From Neobacillus sp. PS2-9 (lineage in GTDB: Bacteria; Bacillota; Bacilli; Bacillales; Cytobacillaceae): DNA of 64,000 bases. The stretch spans positions 3,383,001 to 3,447,000 of the forward strand of contig NZ_CP133269.1 in the NCBI RefSeq assembly GCF_030915525.1. Reading direction: 5' to 3'. Both the position numbers and the translations under genes were made by a program. The notes below the pieces were generated by a model. It was not told the DNA's origin. It did not search any database and saw nothing but the letters and a program-made list of their open reading frames with translations. How positions within the stretch are numbered: position 1 is the first letter of the stretch; every line of letters begins with the position of its first letter. Positions 61,390-64,000 of the stretch are shown here, piece by piece.

Positions 61390-61572
61390 GGCTTTGTTAA
61401 AGAACATTGTTGATTTTTATACACTGTTGATTGGAGCGGAAGGCGCGAAGACTCCTGTGGGAGTACGGTTCAGGGGAGACCCCGCAGGCGCAAGCGCCGA
61501 GGAGGCTCGCCGAAACGCCCACGGAAAGCGAAGCGCCTGGAGCAGTAATCAACAGACAAGTTTAACAGAGCC
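61390..61572. repeat. Dispersed structured repeat, copy 2
   Basis: 183 bases, near-identical to 24420-24601, bounded by GGCTTTGTTAAA and TTTAACAGAGCC. Keeps CTGTTGATT/AATCAACAG. Where copy 1 has GGCACGA facing TCGTGCC, this copy has GGCGC facing GCGCC, and the GGCGC/GCGCC hairpin has loop AA instead of TT. A short plus-strand open frame inside it is not a gene. Confidence 0.82.
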
Positions 61573-61682
61573 ATAAATAGAAAGTGATATTACGGGAAAC
61601 GAAGTTTATTCCCGAGGTTTCTATTTTATCAAATATTTATAAAATAATAAACATTTTGTAAATTTGTATTTACCGTAAAAAA

Positions 61683-61704
61683 AGCAATCCCAAAAGGAAT
61701 TGCT
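61683..61704 (-). terminator. Terminator of the small zinc-ribbon gene
   Basis: AGCAATCC faces GGAATTGCT with one bulge and a 5-base loop; T run on the minus strand. It lies 11 bases past the stop codon. Confidence 0.75.
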
Positions 61705-61714
61705 AAAATAAGAA

Positions 61715-62026
61715 TTATTCTTTTACCCATTTTCTTAACTTTAGATAACTGGTAAATCTGTTGTTGGCATTACATTTTGGACATCGAACGATTACTTCGA
61801 GATCAACGATTTGTTGTGTTTCCTTATTAAGGACATTATTTACCACCTTCTTGTTTAAAGGTAATACTTGATCAGTTAATTCACAAAAAGGATACTGTTT
61901 TTTTAATTCCTCTAAATCGTTATCTCCTCTTACAATCGCTACATATTGAATATCATTTTCACAAAATAAGCATTCATTTTTCCCAACAACCACGTTATCT
62001 AAACCTTCAATGACTTTCTGACTCAA
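61715..62026 (-). CDS. Small protein with two CxxC motifs
   Basis: 103 residues from a TTG start with GGAGGTGG seven bases upstream. CLFCEND near the N-terminus and RCPKCNANNRF near the C-terminus could bind one zinc as a ribbon. No family recognised. Downstream of the germination operon but separated by about 85 bases. Confidence 0.65.
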   Translation of the reverse strand: MSQKVIEGLDNVVVGKNECLFCENDIQYVAIVRGDNDLEELKKQYPFCELTDQVLPLNKKVVNNVLNKETQQIVDLEVIVRCPKCNANNRFTSYLKLRKWVKE

Positions 62027-62112
62027 AGCTGCTCCACCTCCACTACCTAACTAAATAGTTAGACATGATTGTAGGTGGTTCCTGCTAATTTTTTAAACAT
62101 TTAGTGAACCTT

Positions 62113-62271
62113 TTATTTCATTAAAACAAAGTATGGGGCGATTAAGATAAATAAGGCAAATGCCATGATGACAATTGCACCGCTTTTATTTTTATCTTTC
62201 CATAAAGAAATGGAGAAAGCTACGCTATAACTTACCATTAGGATAATTATGAACCATAATGCGATCTTCAT
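62113..62271 (-). CDS. Small membrane protein after the GerC gene
   Basis: 52 residues: two hydrophobic segments (IALWFIIILMVSYSVAFSI and IVIMAFALFILIAPYFVLM) joined by a charged loop KDKNKS. Its ATG lies one base after the gerC-type stop codon, so it is translationally linked to the germination operon. No family recognised; small membrane proteins (GerD-like or GerW-like not matching) do occur in such operons. Confidence 0.65.
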   Translation of the reverse strand: MKIALWFIIILMVSYSVAFSISLWKDKNKSGAIVIMAFALFILIAPYFVLMK

Positions 62272-62272
62272 A

Positions 62273-63526
62273 TTAATCCCTCAACTCTTCTAAATTTGGC
62301 ACCTTTTCCTGCTTACCAAATTCACCTAATGTAATATCTGCCTTAATATCTACTCTAGCATCAGGGTATACCTTCATCCAATTATACTTCTTATATTCTG
62401 GGATTGTTTTAAACTGTTTCCTTACCTCAGCAGACCACGTAAATGGTTCTCCTTTAAACTCGGTTTGAGTTTTATTAACAAAAGCTTCTATTTTTTTTGA
62501 AATCACATTTTCTAAGTGTTTTTTTAAGATATTTTTCTTATCCTCATGTGCTCCATAGTTAACCATACTAGGGTCAGATAAAATCTCAATGGTTAGTGGT
62601 AAAGTAACATTGATTTTTGGAGGACCATGTTTAATATCAATGTTAATTTCGTTATTTTGTTTCTTGATGACTCGGGCCGCTACTCTTAGTTGTTTATTAA
62701 ATGGGTCAGGATACGTTGTCAATACGTCGTTTAACTCAGCTGTATCATCTAAAAGAACGGATATTCTTGTTTCTTGCCCCGTAATTTTACCAATCATCTT
62801 TCCTTCTTTAAATACAGCCGCTCCAATGAATTGTGTTTGATTGGAAGTTCCTTCGGTATCTATTTGTCCTGCAAGATACTCGTCTTCATTCCCTCGCTTT
62901 CCTCCTTTTTCTAATTTTGTGGTTGCATACATGGCTAGAAATAAATCATCATCACTTTCTGTTACCCTAAAAAATCGATGGAGATCTGAATCCGGAATCA
63001 GTCCAGTTTCGATTCCTCTGGTTATCATAAATTGAAAATATTTATGTGGTCTTGTTTCTAACTTAGGCTTATTATTGGTAAAAAAGACTCTAGGATCTTC
63101 TTTCGAAACGATTAAATACGCATCCCTCTTGATTTCTCTATCTTTTGTCGCATCGTAAATATACCGAATAAAGTCCTTATCACCCGCTAATTGTTCAGAA
63201 ACAACAAAGACTCGTAATAAGTCATAGGTAAGTTCCCTTGCAACAATCGCATTAGCTGTATTACGTGCTGTGATAAAATCATTCGCTGTAATCGTAATTA
63301 TTTCTCGTGCAGGTTCTTTTGAACCGGAACCACTTTGCTGACTTCCCACCTCTGGGTTAGCAATTAAAAATGTGATATCAATCTTATTCGATTCGTGGTT
63401 CTTAGCCAATCCTAATCCTATAACATAAGCCCTCTCTTCTAACTCCTTTTTATCCCAGCAGCCGCAAAGTAAGAGAATCATACAGATATATATGGTCATC
63501 CTAAGCATTATTTTTTTTAGGTTCAT
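62273..63526 (-). CDS. Ger(x)C-family spore germination lipoprotein
   Basis: About 417 residues with lipobox LCGC followed by WDKKELEERAYVIGLGLA, the standard GerAC/GerKC start. Later ITANDFITARNTANAIVARELTYDLLRVFVVSEQLA is the family's core. The C subunit sits on the outer face of the spore inner membrane and works with the A and B subunits as a nutrient-gated germinant receptor. ATG at 63526 follows AAGGGTG; the gene overlaps the gerB-type gene by 26 bases. Confidence 0.92.
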   Translation of the reverse strand: MNLKKIMLRMTIYICMILLLCGCWDKKELEERAYVIGLGLAKNHESNKIDITFLIANPEVGSQQSGSGSKEPAREIITITANDFITARNTANAIVARELTYDLLRVFVVSEQLAGDKDFIRYIYDATKDREIKRDAYLIVSKEDPRVFFTNNKPKLETRPHKYFQFMITRGIETGLIPDSDLHRFFRVTESDDDLFLAMYATTKLEKGGKRGNEDEYLAGQIDTEGTSNQTQFIGAAVFKEGKMIGKITGQETRISVLLDDTAELNDVLTTYPDPFNKQLRVAARVIKKQNNEINIDIKHGPPKINVTLPLTIEILSDPSMVNYGAHEDKKNILKKHLENVISKKIEAFVNKTQTEFKGEPFTWSAEVRKQFKTIPEYKKYNWMKVYPDARVDIKADITLGEFGKQEKVPNLEELRD

Positions 63527-64000
63527 TTTTAAAATCACCCTTCAGCTTTGCCATCCCCCAGAGAAGGAGAGGAAATACAATAAATACCGGTGAAAAAAGT
63601 TCATATAAGGGGTCTCTTAATTTAAAAATCGTAAACGATGGTGTTTCTGGGATCATCCCCAAGATTAAAAAAACACTCGCTAAAATTGGAATTAAATATT
63701 CAAACTGTTTTATTTTGAATAGATTCCCTAACAGAAGTGCGTTTAAGTATAAATAAATAGAAAATCTCATTAAGCTGGCGACCAGCCAAAACGGGAAAAA
63801 GAAGGTATCAAGACTGGTAAGAAAATCGCCAATGGAGATATAACGGATTACTTCATGGAATGGATAAGTTAACAAACTTGCAGGGCCGTAATCGAACATA
63901 AAAAGATAAAGGACAAATGCAATAGTCATTTCAACCGTTAAAAAAGTTAAGGCAAGCCACGAGCCTTTAGAGAATACTTTTTTGGATGTGAAGAAAGGAA
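63501..64000 (-). CDS. GerB-family spore germination permease (5' end cut by window edge)
   Basis: At least 166 residues, reading in from the window edge without a start. Five or more membrane segments; FHEVIRYISIGDFLTSLDTFFFPFWLVASLMRFSIYLYLNALLLG is the amino-acid/polyamine-permease-like C-terminal half of GerAB proteins. It forms the germinant-sensing membrane subunit with GerA (expected beyond the window) and the GerC lipoprotein downstream. Confidence 0.88.
   Translation of the reverse strand, partial: PFFTSKKVFSKGSWLALTFLTVEMTIAFVLYLFMFDYGPASLLTYPFHEVIRYISIGDFLTSLDTFFFPFWLVASLMRFSIYLYLNALLLGNLFKIKQFEYLIPILASVFLILGMIPETPSFTIFKLRDPLYELFSPVFIVFPLLLWGMAKLKGDFKNEPKKNNA

Noticed and set aside
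61394..61576. 60-codon plus-strand open frame
   Set aside because: Lies entirely in the structured repeat that has a second copy elsewhere with changed frame; no ribosome site.
1..64000. CRISPR array
   Set aside because: No run of regularly spaced direct repeats was found; the hairpin array at 28030 has irregular spacing, palindromic units and no spacers.

Overview
The window comes from a low-GC, spore-forming Bacillaceae chromosome (Bacillus/Neobacillus-like). Evidence: a GerB/GerC spore-germination pair at the right edge, a Spo0E-type phosphatase, a ccdA/ccdC/DUF2621 cluster like the B. subtilis yne region, PrsA, CarD, and strong AGGAGG ribosome binding sites, several of them in front of TTG starts.

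Layout. 1-5.1 kb: leftward envelope operon (histidine kinase, response regulator, PAP2 undecaprenyl-PP phosphatase, UgtP/MGDG-type glycosyltransferase, NodB-fold deacetylase, truncated COG4705 membrane protein). 5.4-15.5 kb: prsA, a luciferase-like monooxygenase, an RlmD-type rRNA methyltransferase, a sugar ABC importer without its ATPase, AAG-type DNA glycosylase, UDG-like protein, metallophosphoesterase and cutC. 15.6-24.1 kb: leftward sugar-acid operon (SDR, cupin, tripartite tricarboxylate transporter TctCBA, GntR/FCD regulator, MDR dehydrogenase, KDPG/KDPGal aldolase, RraA-like aldolase, DgoK kinase) headed by a 24-bp perfect palindrome that is probably the GntR operator. 24.4-33.7 kb: dispersed structured repeat, RND efflux pump, IS256-family insertion, etfBA, YpfJ-type metallopeptidase and carD.

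The most notable region is 33.9-53.0 kb. A thioredoxin-like gene at 33988-34314 has an in-frame TGA exactly where the first cysteine of its CxxC motif belongs, followed by a SECIS-like hairpin. The window also carries an intact selenocysteine tRNA (UCA anticodon, long variable arm, encoded CCA) at 52909-53005. Its 3' half, from the anticodon loop to CCA, is duplicated as a 65-bp perfect direct repeat at 34673-34737. The two copies bound an 18.3-kb island with a tyrosine integrase beside the tRNA, an excisionase-like HTH, a CHC2 primase-like protein, a DUF3987 protein, a divergent regulatory switch and a lone small terminase subunit. That is the layout of a phage-inducible chromosomal island (phage satellite) integrated in selC. 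Before integration, the candidate selenoprotein gene and selC were immediate convergent neighbours. Island cargo includes a four-gene putative restriction/defence module (MmeI-like DNA methyltransferase, PLD nuclease, SF2 helicase, T5orf172/GIY-YIG protein), a deaminase-fold toxin with a probable immunity partner, a small ATP-dependent DNA ligase and a serine recombinase.

53-64 kb: a frameshifted DUF4352 gene, DUF2621, ccdC, ccdA, a short Spo0E-family gene not found by simple length cut-offs, an IS3-family element inserted in the loop of a bidirectional terminator, a heterodimeric YfiBC-like ABC exporter, a second copy of the structured repeat, a small zinc-ribbon protein and the germination genes. 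Everything here was read by eye; family names rest on motifs and remembered family features, not on searches.
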